This document shows, piece by piece, positions 35,964-45,398 of a DNA stretch of 64,000 nt. Within the stretch, counting starts at the first letter, position 1. Every line of letters starts with the position of its first letter. This stretch comes from Actinomycetota bacterium (GTDB lineage Bacteria; Actinomycetota; JAHEXW01; JAGVPG01). Below the pieces are notes generated by a model. It was not told where the DNA came from. It saw only the letters and a program-made list of their open reading frames with translations, and made no database searches. Location: contig JAGVPG010000024.1 in assembly GCA_020052375.1 (NCBI GenBank), forward strand, positions 1-64,000. The letters are read 5' to 3'. The position numbers were made by a program, and so were the translations under genes.

Positions 35964-37004
35964 ATGAATGAGTTCACGGAAATAGGCCACAAAATCGATA
36001 TATGCCCTAACTGCGAGGAAGAACGTGAGATAAAACTAGGCAAGAAAAAGGAAACTCTAATAATTAACAAAGAACCGTTCGAGATTGAAGCGCAAGTTGA
36101 ATATTGTCCGACCTGCAAAGAATATTTCGCGGACACTGAAACAGAGGAAGCAAACATCCAAAAGGCTTACTACGCGTACCGCGAAGCACATGAACTTCTT
36201 CAACCTAATGAAATCCAGAAAATAAGGGAAAAATACGGTTTGAGCCAGAGGACATTCAGCCGGCTTCTCGGTTGGGGAGAAATTACTCTCCACCGCTACG
36301 AAGCTGGAGGAGTTCAAGACGAAGCCCATAACAATGAACTCATTCTCATAGACGATCCAGAGAATTTCAGCATCTTGTTTGATCGATACCGTGACAAACT
36401 TTCACCACATCAAATTCACCGGGTTGAAAAAAGACTAGGTGAATTACCAGAGAAGGAATTTACCAAATGCTTTAGTGATGCATTGATGTATCGAAATGTC
36501 GATATCTATAGTGGTTTTCTTTTATTCGATGAAGAGAAGTTCGAAAATGCGGTTCTCTATTTTACGTCAAAACTAAAAACTCCTGTATACAAGACTAAGC
36601 TAAATAAACTTCTATGGTACTTCGACTTCATAAACTTCAAAACTACTAGTGTCTCTGTAACTGGATGTGCTTATGTTCATGCACGTTATGGTCCTGTTCC
36701 AGAAAGCTATGATTTCTTAATAGGTAGCATGATTGCAAATAGGTCTCTTGAAGCTCAAGAAGTAGTCTTCGACCAAGAAAACGATGTCGCTGGTGAGATT
36801 CTAAGCGCCTTAGAGGAGCCAGATCTTTCAGCTTTTTCCATGGAAGAAAAAGCAAATCTTGAAAAAGTCGCTAGCTCTCTAGGATCTCTCACTTCGGCAC
36901 AAATCTCGAAGATGTCTCACGACGAAGAAGGCTACAAAAAAACGGAGGACTGGGAAAAGATTTCGTACGACTGGGCAAAAGATTTAAAGATCCCTCTTGG
37001 GTAG
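35964..37004 (+). CDS. MqsA-type antitoxin fused to a Panacea (DUF4065/SocA-like) domain
   Basis: 346 residues. N-terminal zinc motif with ICPNCEEE and YCPTCKEY (CX2C pairs, residues about 14-55). HTH of the MqsA/Xre type (LSQRTFSRLLGWGEITLHRYEAG, about 95-120) with the following DEAHNNEL helix. The C-terminal 170 residues contain YKTKLNKLLWYFDF, GCAYVHARYGPVP and SYDWAKDLKIPLG, typical of the Panacea antitoxin domain. SD GGGAGGGG ahead of ATG. The zinc-HTH part should bind the operon promoter; either part may neutralise the toxin. Confidence 0.8.
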   Translation: MNEFTEIGHKIDICPNCEEEREIKLGKKKETLIINKEPFEIEAQVEYCPTCKEYFADTETEEANIQKAYYAYREAHELLQPNEIQKIREKYGLSQRTFSRLLGWGEITLHRYEAGGVQDEAHNNELILIDDPENFSILFDRYRDKLSPHQIHRVEKRLGELPEKEFTKCFSDALMYRNVDIYSGFLLFDEEKFENAVLYFTSKLKTPVYKTKLNKLLWYFDFINFKTTSVSVTGCAYVHARYGPVPESYDFLIGSMIANRSLEAQEVVFDQENDVAGEILSALEEPDLSAFSMEEKANLEKVASSLGSLTSAQISKMSHDEEGYKKTEDWEKISYDWAKDLKIPLG

Positions 37005-37101
37005 TGTCAAGAATCTTTCGCATCAACACATAAACGAGTTGGTCGATTTGGCATTCAGCATCTTTTTCACAGATGACCCAGAAAAAGAAGTCACGAAATA
37101 T

Positions 37102-37665
37102 TCAGTCCTTCCTAAACCCTATCGGTCTTTTTGGTTTATCAGGTGGAATAACAAGCTGACGAATGGCGTCAAATACAATCTTAAATTGACTGTCATATTT
37201 CTCCTCGATCTGATCAATTCTTAAGATTAGATCTTTGTGGATCGAAGCTTGCTTACGAAGCCGGGTAAATGCCCTCATTATCTCTACATTTACAGCTATC
37301 GCCCTTTCACTCCTTAGAACAGATGAGAGCATAGCCACCCCGTTATCAGTAAAAGCATATGGTCGAGATCTACGCGCACCGCCCCAACTTGAAATCACAA
37401 TTTGTGATTTCAAGTCTGAAAACTCCTTATCAGAAAGCTGAAACATAAAGTCAGACGGAAATCTCTTTATATTTCTCTTGGCTGCCTGGACTAGCGCGCG
37501 TACCTCGACGTCGTACAAATCTGCCAAATCTATACTAAGCATTACTTTTTGGTTTCTAATCACGTAGATATTTTTCTCAATAGCTTCAGGAGTTACTATT
37601 TGTATGAAGGATTCTTTCTTCTCAGGCATGCTAATGACATTACCAAACACATGTTCGCTTGTCAA
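37102..37665 (-). CDS. ORF6N-domain protein
   Basis: About 187 residues if started at TTG 37665; ATG 37629 is an alternative, and neither has a strong ribosome site. The ORF6N domain (about 20-120) shows IYVIRNQKVMLSIDLADLYDVEVRALVQAAKRN, FPSDFMFQL and AFTDNGVAMLSSVLRSERAI. The C-terminal part is helical (LRIDQIEEKYDSQFKIVFDAI). ORF6N proteins occur in prophages and defence islands and probably bind DNA. Encoded opposite to its neighbours in the island. Confidence 0.8.
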   Translation of the reverse strand: MTSEHVFGNVISMPEKKESFIQIVTPEAIEKNIYVIRNQKVMLSIDLADLYDVEVRALVQAAKRNIKRFPSDFMFQLSDKEFSDLKSQIVISSWGGARRSRPYAFTDNGVAMLSSVLRSERAIAVNVEIMRAFTRLRKQASIHKDLILRIDQIEEKYDSQFKIVFDAIRQLVIPPDKPKRPIGFRKD

Positions 37666-38060
37666 TAACTCATATTTCCATGCACCAATACACTAGAGTA
37701 TGGAAGCGGCGCATATTGTCTCATTAGGGCTTTTGCTGATTGATATGTTGCCGTGCACGTGGGAGTTTGTGGGTTTCAGGCTTAAAATGACAGGTTCCGG
37801 ATTACGAGTCACGGATTTCGGATAACTGATTACAGATCTCAGATTCCGGTTTGCGGTTTACTTCTGTTCAGAGGACAAAGCAGCTGGTTGGGAGCTGCGC
37901 GCCAGAGGGCTTTTTTCATAGATGACCATGAAAATTAGTAATCCGTCTTTTTGCTTAATCAGTATTATCTTGGACACATCACTTCATAAGTGTATGATTT
38001 CTATACAATGAATACGGAACAATGCCTCTTTAGTAAAGCCTGACTGACCGGGAGATTAAA
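37666..38060. other. Intergenic region with a degenerate GGATTACG-type repeat
   Basis: No gene seen. At 37793-37856 short units resembling GGATTACG, GGATTTCGG and GATTCCGG recur imperfectly. A small hairpin GCAGCT-N7-AGCTGC lies at 37880-37898. The promoter of the McrB gene should lie near 38000, but no clear boxes were identified. Confidence 0.55.
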
Positions 38061-41000
38061 ATGACCGAATCAGTTTCACTCTGGTGGGTATGTCAAGGAA
38101 GAAGTTATAAGGAAGAACTTGAAACAAAACAAATATGGGCGCCCCAAAGAGATGTACAAGGTAATCCACATTACTACTTGGAGAATGTTTCAAGAGTAAA
38201 AGCAAATGACTTCGTAATCAATTACTCTCAAGGAAAGATTCGAGCCATATCTATAGCAACTGCAGGTGCATACGAGAGTCCTCCACCAGATTATTCGCAA
38301 GGCAAATGGACTGGGAACGGGTGGAAGGTAGATCTATCGTATCTAGAATTGGATCAGCCGGTTTCTTTAGAATCCGTAACCCCAAGGATACTTGATATTG
38401 AAATATCAGACAGAGGTCCTTTTACTAAGCAAGCTCAAGTAAAACAAGGGTATCTATTTGAACTTTCAAAGCAGGAAGCCGATCTCTTAGTGAATATCAT
38501 AGGCAAAGGATATTTTGCAGCGCTAGATGAAGGGGGCTCTTCTTTAGCTGTGCAACCCTTAGATATTAATAAGAACATATTCAAATCATATGCAAAAGTG
38601 GCTAATAAAGTGTCAGAAGGAAAACTGGAATTTAGACACATAAAGTTTGATCACGAACTTGAAGCATACAAGCAAATCAAAGACAAAACCAAAACTTTTT
38701 TAGAAAATCCAACTGTAAAAAACTTCAAGGATCTCTGGAACAGACAGCAACTTTGGTCTGCTAGCCAGAAAGCACGCGCCGACTTTATCCTTCAGAAAAA
38801 CGATCCGGGGAAAATTGCTCAGGCCTTCACAGAAATGCAAAACAATAATCACTATGAGGATGAGTGGGAAAAAAGACTTGGCGCAACAAATAGTCTTCGC
38901 GAATTCTGGGCAAGACTTAAAGACCAACCACTTGAGAACGGATGTGCAGATAATGCTTTAACGTGGCTTGGGTATGTAAAACCGAGAAGTTACAGTGAGT
39001 TTGTCTCAAACTTTACTGATCTATCACAAAAATATCTTAACGCCAACAACGGACAAGCAACGAAATATGCTCTAATCATCGAACTCGACCAGCTCTTCAA
39101 TACAGTTGATAAACTCAGAGTCTCCGACATGGCAGACGTTATTGATAATGATTTACTAAGTCTTTGTATAGAAATCTTGACCCTTAAACACCAACAACGT
39201 CTTGATGAGCAATTCAAGAAATATACGGGTCTCATTCGTGATGATAAAGACTATTTTGATCTCAAAACAGGTGAAACTTATAAGTTTAACTGTGTTGCTG
39301 GATTCCGGAGCAAGTTCGATCTTAAAAGAAAAGACCTTAACAAAATGTTGGATGAATCACTCTCAGAAGCAAGGAATTTGATTGAAGCTGGCAACTACTA
39401 TCCAAGAAGAACATTGGTTAAATTCTTCTCACCCAACGAGCCAGCTAGAACCAGAAAGGCATTTGAGAGTTTATTTTCACTAGAAAGAATAGACTCCATA
39501 GAAAAAGTAGATCATTTTATAGATTCGTTTAAGGATATGCTTAAGTCTCTTCATCAACAAAAAAAGGTTGAAGACAAACGAGCGAATTCGTTTATCGACT
39601 ATAGGTTTGTTAGTTTCATACTTGCTGCCCTTTATCCGGATAAGTATTTTTATGTAAAATATGACGAATATAGCACACTAATTCGTGACCTCGAACCAGA
39701 CAGTAGACTTCGTGATGCATCACCAGGACAGAAGTTCTTGTCTTTTCAGAATGTAGCTGCTTTTATAAAGTCATACCTTAGAAGCAAGAAAGAGTATCCG
39801 GAACTGCACAGTTACTTAACAAGTAGATCTAAGTTCAAAGACGAAAGCATCAGTTGGGGAACGTATGATTTTATCTTTGCGTGCGCGCATTGGCTCAATG
39901 ACGAAACCAACTCATGGATATTCCAAGGCAACCCAGAAAGATTTGATATTCTAGATTTCTTAGAGAAACAAGAAAAAGGCTCGTGGGCTGCAAACCAGAA
40001 TAAAGAGCAGCTCGCGAGCGGAGACAAGGTTTATTTCTGGAAGTCGGGTGTTAATGCTGGAATATACGGACAAGGTTCTATATTGAACAGCTTTTATGAA
40101 CGTTCTGAAGACGATATAAGTAGAGGATTTGGCAAATATGCTGTTGATGTGAAAATCGATAAGTTCTTGGGTGATAACTACTTATCCAGAGAATCATTTC
40201 TTAACAACTCAATCCTCCAAAAAAGTAAAATAGTAAGGCAATCACAAGGAACAAACTTCCTTCTAGCCAAAGAAGAAGCTGATGAGATCGAAAAGCTAAT
40301 GAATACAGGTGTTAGATACTGGCAAATTGCTCCGGGTGAAGGAGCTAGGTTTTGGGTTGATTGCCTCGAGGGTGGTTTTATATGCTTTGGGTGGGAAGAA
40401 ATCGGAGACCTATCACACGTCAAGACACTTGAGCAACTACAAAACATCGTTTATGACAAATATCCAAACTATAGCAAAAGAGAGAGCGAGATAAGCATAA
40501 GATTCCTCTGGAACCTTTTAATGCTTAAGAACGGAGATATAGTCTTAGCAAACAAAGGAAGAGACAAAATACTAGGTGTTGGACGTGTTTTAGGATCATA
40601 TAACTATGATACCGCGAGACAAGAGTACAAGCATACAACCAAGATTAACTGGTACGACACAAATGAATACCTTATTCCCCAACATTTAAAAGGCAAATTC
40701 GGCAAGACAATAACATCATTAACTGCTGACGAAGTTCAAGAAATCATAGGTGGTGCTATGCAAAGCTTTTATAAGTTCTTCGAAAACAATGGATTCACAT
40801 TTTCAAAAGAAACACTTAGCAACTACATTCTGAGCTTAAAGACAAAACCATTTGTTTTACTGACTGGTATTTCTGGTACTGGCAAAACAAAGATTGCGCA
40901 GCTTACTGCTGACTTCTTTGCACCTGAAACAACATATGAAAGACAAGAGCCACTGCCAAAGAATGAAGAAGGCAGCTATTACTATCAGGTTAAACCATAT

Positions 41001-42320
41001 TTCCTCAAGTACCATCGTCTGATTGTATCAAAAGAACTTGCCTCCATGATGGATGTCCCATCGCCTGGAGAATCAACAGAAATAGAAGTCATCTTCGATA
41101 ACCAATCGCAAATGTGTTCTATAAAGTATTGGATACAGCCAGATAAATATGATTATATTTCAATCGGATTTAGAGGTTTATTCAATCAATGGGCTAGTAA
41201 GAATCTAGTGGTTGGCGACTACATCCACATTGAGGTCGTTCAGAATGAAGATAGCAGTCAACAACAGATAAGAATAACCAAATATAGCCCGAAAACTATC
41301 CAGACTAAAGCACACAGCGATAGATGTGTTTTTGTTTCAGTTAGACCAGACTGGATGGATTGTAAGGGATTGCTAGGTTTCTATAACCTGCTAACAGAAG
41401 AATACCAACCCACCGAATTTCTTAAACTCCTAATCCGGGCCGCGAAAGAAATAGAGGAAAATCCTTCGAATCCAAAGCCGTATTTTGTAATTTTAGATGA
41501 GATGAACTTAGCCAAAGTTGAGCACTATTTTTCTGACTTCCTTAGTTGTTTAGAAAGCCGAAGAATAGATATGAAGAATGGAGAGCTTAAGCAAGAACCA
41601 TTGATCCTTCATGATTGCGCAAGAGACTTAACGTTTAAGGATTCAGATGGATCTGACTATTTCATCGCTCCAAAATTGGAGATCCCGTTAAATGTATTCT
41701 TTACAGGCACTGTAAACATTGATGAGACAACATATATGTTCAGTCCAAAAGTATTGGATAGGGCCAATGTTATTGAATTCAACCAAGTCAATCTATTAGA
41801 TGAGTCTGATGGAGACGCCAGCTTTGCTATCAGTGAACAGTCAATCGACAACACTTTACTAACTAGAGATCTCTTAAGAACCGTTCCAGGAAAAGCTGAT
41901 TTTAGAAAGCTTCCGAACGAACAAAAGCAGCTTATAAACTCTCTTCATAAGCTGCTTAAAAAATTCAACCTTCATTTTGGTTACAGAGTATGCAATGAAA
42001 TCGCTTGCTATCTTAATAACACGGAGGACCTAATCGGCAATAATAAGCTAGACCAAGCGCTCGATATTCAGATTCTGCAAAAGGTGTTACCAAAGTTTCA
42101 TGGGAGTAAACAGAAGCTTCAGACGCCTCTGGTGGAAATTATTCAGTTTGCTTTAGGAGATTCTGAGTTACAGGAAGGCAATATTGATAGTTACATAAAG
42201 AATCAAGATGATAAATGGTTAGGTATTCTCAAGAAAGCTAAGTACCCACGATCAGCACAGAAGCTAAATAGGATGCTTAGAACTCTGAGTGATCAAGGCT
42301 TCGTTAGCTTTATAGAGTAG
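38061..42320 (+). CDS. McrB-like AAA+ NTPase with three N-terminal reader-type domains
   Basis: 1419 residues, far longer than classical McrB. Residues about 5-150 (WWVCQGRSYKEEL, GDF.INYSQGKIRAIS-like) and about 617-750 (SWIFQGNPERFDI, GDKVYFWKSGVNAGIYGQG, NFLLAKEEADEI) look like EVE/PUA-type modified-base binders. About 750-880 (RYWQIAPGEGARFWVDC, GDIVLANKGRDKILGVG) is a third such fold. The AAA+ motor follows: GISGTGKT near 935, FVILDEMNLAKVEHYFSDFL near 1145 and GTVNIDETTYMFSPKVLDRA near 1215, the McrB signature. Two bases from the nuclease gene. Predicted type IV restriction of modified DNA. Confidence 0.85.
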   Translation: MTESVSLWWVCQGRSYKEELETKQIWAPQRDVQGNPHYYLENVSRVKANDFVINYSQGKIRAISIATAGAYESPPPDYSQGKWTGNGWKVDLSYLELDQPVSLESVTPRILDIEISDRGPFTKQAQVKQGYLFELSKQEADLLVNIIGKGYFAALDEGGSSLAVQPLDINKNIFKSYAKVANKVSEGKLEFRHIKFDHELEAYKQIKDKTKTFLENPTVKNFKDLWNRQQLWSASQKARADFILQKNDPGKIAQAFTEMQNNNHYEDEWEKRLGATNSLREFWARLKDQPLENGCADNALTWLGYVKPRSYSEFVSNFTDLSQKYLNANNGQATKYALIIELDQLFNTVDKLRVSDMADVIDNDLLSLCIEILTLKHQQRLDEQFKKYTGLIRDDKDYFDLKTGETYKFNCVAGFRSKFDLKRKDLNKMLDESLSEARNLIEAGNYYPRRTLVKFFSPNEPARTRKAFESLFSLERIDSIEKVDHFIDSFKDMLKSLHQQKKVEDKRANSFIDYRFVSFILAALYPDKYFYVKYDEYSTLIRDLEPDSRLRDASPGQKFLSFQNVAAFIKSYLRSKKEYPELHSYLTSRSKFKDESISWGTYDFIFACAHWLNDETNSWIFQGNPERFDILDFLEKQEKGSWAANQNKEQLASGDKVYFWKSGVNAGIYGQGSILNSFYERSEDDISRGFGKYAVDVKIDKFLGDNYLSRESFLNNSILQKSKIVRQSQGTNFLLAKEEADEIEKLMNTGVRYWQIAPGEGARFWVDCLEGGFICFGWEEIGDLSHVKTLEQLQNIVYDKYPNYSKRESEISIRFLWNLLMLKNGDIVLANKGRDKILGVGRVLGSYNYDTARQEYKHTTKINWYDTNEYLIPQHLKGKFGKTITSLTADEVQEIIGGAMQSFYKFFENNGFTFSKETLSNYILSLKTKPFVLLTGISGTGKTKIAQLTADFFAPETTYERQEPLPKNEEGSYYYQVKPYFLKYHRLIVSKELASMMDVPSPGESTEIEVIFDNQSQMCSIKYWIQPDKYDYISIGFRGLFNQWASKNLVVGDYIHIEVVQNEDSSQQQIRITKYSPKTIQTKAHSDRCVFVSVRPDWMDCKGLLGFYNLLTEEYQPTEFLKLLIRAAKEIEENPSNPKPYFVILDEMNLAKVEHYFSDFLSCLESRRIDMKNGELKQEPLILHDCARDLTFKDSDGSDYFIAPKLEIPLNVFFTGTVNIDETTYMFSPKVLDRANVIEFNQVNLLDESDGDASFAISEQSIDNTLLTRDLLRTVPGKADFRKLPNEQKQLINSLHKLLKKFNLHFGYRVCNEIACYLNNTEDLIGNNKLDQALDIQILQKVLPKFHGSKQKLQTPLVEIIQFALGDSELQEGNIDSYIKNQDDKWLGILKKAKYPRSAQKLNRMLRTLSDQGFVSFIE

Positions 42321-42322
42321 TA

Positions 42323-43984
42323 ATGACAAACACAAACCTCACCATTAGGAATAAAACAAGCCAAGAAAAGATCGAACCAACCGAAGATGGGTTCATTTGT
42401 TTACAGGAACAAACACGCTATTTAGTTGTCTTCGATGAAGATCCCCCAAACGAGATCAATCAATACATTAAGCTAAACATCTTTGACTGGGCAGAAAAAG
42501 ATAGAAGCGGCTTTCTAAACTTCGGCAACTTCGTTGGCAATTCTTTATTCTGTGGTCAAAAGATCCAAATCGATAGCAAGAAAATATCATCGCACGAGTT
42601 TGAAGAAATGCTCGTCTATATAACTGAACGAGTTGCCAGCTTACCTTTCGACTTCAATTCACCAACATATTTACCTTTTGATCGCACTGAAACAATAGAT
42701 AGAGATGTGCTGTACCATAACTTTATCTACCTTAGATATATCATGCTTCAGATTGAACATCATGCGAGGTTGGACGCGCTCATACATAGGATACTCTACA
42801 ATCCGCACCGCAAAACACACCAAGAGATAGTTGAAAAAGATATTTCGCTTGCAAGTACGATTGATTCTCGAAGTATTGATCGATTTCTTATGAATTCTGA
42901 TTGCCTTATCCAAGTAGATTCTTCAAGCAGCCTAGCAAGAACGAGTCTTGCGCAGAAGTTGCAGCGTGCTAGCGAATCAAAATCTTCTTACTTTCCTAGT
43001 AAAACAACAGATCCATCTTTTCAGCTTACTATTGACAGTAACGAGAACCGGTTTATCAAATATTTTCTTGAAAGCTCCCAAGATCTCATCTCACTTTTTG
43101 AGCAGACTCAGGTTTCTACAGATAAATTTACAAACCTAGATCTCCATAGGGATATAAAGCAAATGAAAGATTCACTGTCCCAAATGTTATCTGATAATTT
43201 CTTTCTTGAGGTTGGCGACTTACGTCGCATTCCTTTGGACTCTCAAGTTCTTCAGAAACGTGATGGCTATAGAGAGATTCTTGAACACTTCTCAAGAATG
43301 AACTTAGCAACTAACTACCCAATTGATTCTAAGGACCTGCGAAGGATAATAGACAACAAAGACATAGCTACGCTCTATGAGTATTGGGTCTTCTTCCAAT
43401 TCGAGGAAGTTTTAAGCAGTCTACTTGGTACGCCCAGGTACACGAGACTCTCGGAGAGTGATGAGACTAGAACTTATTTAAAATATAGGATCAAAGTTAC
43501 TTATCCGAATGACGTTAGTCTATATTACAACAAGACCTTTTCCGGTAATAGGCCATCAGATAAACAAGGTTCATATTCAACTCCACTACGACCAGATATA
43601 ACAATAGAATTCGGGGACGACATATATTTGTTTGACGCCAAGTTCAAATATGACTCACCTAGTGATTTCCTTGCGCAAGACGCTGAAGGCGAACAAGCAC
43701 TCGAGAACGAAGAAACTGAGGAAGAAGTGCAAAAGGTTTTTAAGAAGGGTGATTTATATAAGATGCATACATACCGTGACGCTATCCATAACGTAAAGAG
43801 CGTCTGGGTAGTATACCCCGGAACCGAGTTTAGCTTCTTTTCCCAGGAGAAAGGTAGAATTTCAATCCTCGAAGAATTCGGTAATGAGAGTGGAGTTGGA
43901 GCTCTTCCTATTCAGGTAAAAACCCGTGAAGGTATCTGTGATATTCTTTGTCGTCTTATCAATAAGATCGCGCTGGTTCGTTAG
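42323..43984 (+). CDS. McrC-like nuclease (DUF2357/PD-(D/E)XK)
   Basis: 553 residues. The N-terminal DUF2357-like region runs over about 1-300. Then SKDLRRIIDNKDIATLYEYWVFFQFEEVL, and a PD-(D/E)XK core RPDITIEF...LFDAKFKYD (about 422-441) with LYKMHTYRDAI and VWVVYPGTE, as in McrC nucleases. It starts two bases after the McrB stop, so the two are cotranslated. The McrB motor would drive the nuclease on modified DNA. It overlaps the convergent HNH gene by 4 bp. AT-rich like the rest of the island. Confidence 0.85.
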   Translation: MTNTNLTIRNKTSQEKIEPTEDGFICLQEQTRYLVVFDEDPPNEINQYIKLNIFDWAEKDRSGFLNFGNFVGNSLFCGQKIQIDSKKISSHEFEEMLVYITERVASLPFDFNSPTYLPFDRTETIDRDVLYHNFIYLRYIMLQIEHHARLDALIHRILYNPHRKTHQEIVEKDISLASTIDSRSIDRFLMNSDCLIQVDSSSSLARTSLAQKLQRASESKSSYFPSKTTDPSFQLTIDSNENRFIKYFLESSQDLISLFEQTQVSTDKFTNLDLHRDIKQMKDSLSQMLSDNFFLEVGDLRRIPLDSQVLQKRDGYREILEHFSRMNLATNYPIDSKDLRRIIDNKDIATLYEYWVFFQFEEVLSSLLGTPRYTRLSESDETRTYLKYRIKVTYPNDVSLYYNKTFSGNRPSDKQGSYSTPLRPDITIEFGDDIYLFDAKFKYDSPSDFLAQDAEGEQALENEETEEEVQKVFKKGDLYKMHTYRDAIHNVKSVWVVYPGTEFSFFSQEKGRISILEEFGNESGVGALPIQVKTREGICDILCRLINKIALVR

Positions 43985-44904
43985 CCTTGATAGACTGCGT
44001 CGTTGTGCCAGCTCAGAAAGTCTTGGTTTGGGCGTTCGTAGGATTGTGCTGGTAGGATCTGCATTTCGTGGCTGTCGAAGGCATAGTAATCTCTACCGTT
44101 TTCGTATTCTTCTTTTATGCGCTTGCTGACAGCTATACGGTAGTCCGGAGTTACTGTAATATACCCGCGGTCAAACAGGGTATGGAGATCAGAGCGAAGA
44201 AGTAGGCCATTGCTAGTTCTATTTGGTCCTCCGTCTGAATACGGTTTTATATGCGACGCTTCAAGAACTGGTAGCGTTCTTTCCCCTGTAATCGCACACC
44301 GACGATTATAAGCATCGGTGACTAGGACACGAAAGCTGCCTTGACCTAATCGCGCTCTAGTCAGAAACTCATTACCGTATCGTGCTCTATCTTCATATAT
44401 TTGTTCTGTTATCTCGGAATACTTCAGTGATGCATGTATCCTGCCCTGGACATCCGCCCATAAACGCCGACCAATCAGATCGTCAGTTGAATATGTTTTG
44501 CCTCTCATAATGCTGCGATCCCAATTAGCCGGTACAGGAATCCAGTCCTCTTTTTCCCAGAAGAATGGAGACATTAGAATCGTGCATCCTATCACAGGAT
44601 CCGATTCCGTGTCTCTACGAATAGAGGCTATCCTCTTACGAAACTCGTTGATATCAGAAACACCATTACCATTGCTAAATGCACTCCAGGCAAGCGACAG
44701 TGGAAGGACGTCATGACGGATGAAAAATCCGCCACCTACGATAAAATCGTGCGGGCTATGCAATTTAAAAAGAAAAACACCACCAGGTTCAAGTACCCTG
44801 AACTGGCTAGTACTCTTTGGACGCCAAAAATTGACTTCATACGGGTCATGTTTTCTGAGATATTCAAACCAACGTTTATCTGTGATACCAACGTAGAATC
44901 GCAT
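43981..44904 (-). CDS. HNH endonuclease with N-terminal PUA/EVE-like domain
   Basis: 307 residues. N-terminal FYVGITDKRWFEYLRKHD, NFWRPKS and GGVFLFKLHSPHDFIVGGGFF form a PUA-like module. The C-terminal HNH core is RRCAITGERTLPVLEASHIKPYSDGGPNRTSNGLLLRSDLHTLFD, with the His of EASHIKP and the Asn-His pair in the expected order. Similar proteins are predicted restriction endonucleases cutting modified DNA. Independent of McrBC in orientation. No SD analysed in detail; ATG 44904. Confidence 0.85.
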   Translation of the reverse strand: MRFYVGITDKRWFEYLRKHDPYEVNFWRPKSTSQFRVLEPGGVFLFKLHSPHDFIVGGGFFIRHDVLPLSLAWSAFSNGNGVSDINEFRKRIASIRRDTESDPVIGCTILMSPFFWEKEDWIPVPANWDRSIMRGKTYSTDDLIGRRLWADVQGRIHASLKYSEITEQIYEDRARYGNEFLTRARLGQGSFRVLVTDAYNRRCAITGERTLPVLEASHIKPYSDGGPNRTSNGLLLRSDLHTLFDRGYITVTPDYRIAVSKRIKEEYENGRDYYAFDSHEMQILPAQSYERPNQDFLSWHNDAVYQG

Positions 44905-44931
44905 ATTGCATCCTTGCCAAAGTTACAGACA

Positions 44932-45216
44932 TTATCCTAAGTCACTTATGTAGGACTTGATAGCCGTCTTTGTGCCATTCTTAATCTTCGCTCTTGCTTT
45001 ATTAATAAACTCGTTTTCTCTCTGCAATTCACTGCCGAAAGCACCTTCTGAAATGTTTAGTTCGAGTTGCTTTTGTTTTGTTTTTACGCATGGTACTGGA
45101 ATGTAGAAGATGCTTGGACGTCGATGCTCGAGGACTTCATCTGTCAGCCCTCTCTCATCTGATTTGAAGTGTTTGTTTGGCTCTGTATATGGTGAATTAA
45201 GAATCGGAGATTTCAT
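44932..45216 (-). pseudogene. N-terminal stump of a DEAD/DEAH restriction endonuclease
   Basis: 94 residues. KSPILNSPYTEPNKHFKSD and LTDEVLEHRRPSIFYIPVPC, then KTKQKQLELNISEGAFGSELQRENEFINKARAKIKN, match my memory of the first 90 residues of large type III-like restriction helicases (over 900 residues). The frame then stops at 44932, and the HNH gene begins 28 bp away. No helicase motif is present. Most likely a deletion remnant left when the present island content was assembled. A free-standing small protein is the alternative. Confidence 0.6.
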
Positions 45217-45286
45217 ATGCTTATTCTATAAAACTTTCCGATTTTAGACCAATCTTATTTTGAGTCATGTTGTTTTGTATCAAAGA

Positions 45287-45312
45287 GGCCGACCTGAAGG
45301 TCGGCTGCTACA
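45287..45312. repeat. Right 26-bp inverted repeat bounding the defence island
   Basis: Exact reverse complement of 35478-35503. It lies about 70 bp beyond the last island gene; base composition rises sharply outside it. Confidence 0.85.
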
Positions 45313-45398
45313 TTTAGGATTCTTGGGAGCGGGAGCTGTTTCGGCTCTTAAAGCTGGGTTGATTCGGCTGCCTTATGTCGACCGGGAGCACTCACTTT

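Noticed and set aside
36997-37224. 75-codon plus-strand ORF after the Panacea gene
   Set aside because: Mostly antisense to the ORF6N gene, with no ribosome site and no recognisable motif.
37880-37930. Terminator hairpin GCAGCT/AGCTGC before the McrB gene
   Set aside because: The T-run starts about 15 bases after the stem, too far for an intrinsic terminator.
35504-45286. Integrative element with its own integrase
   Set aside because: No integrase, transposase, relaxase or tRNA target was found between the inverted repeats.
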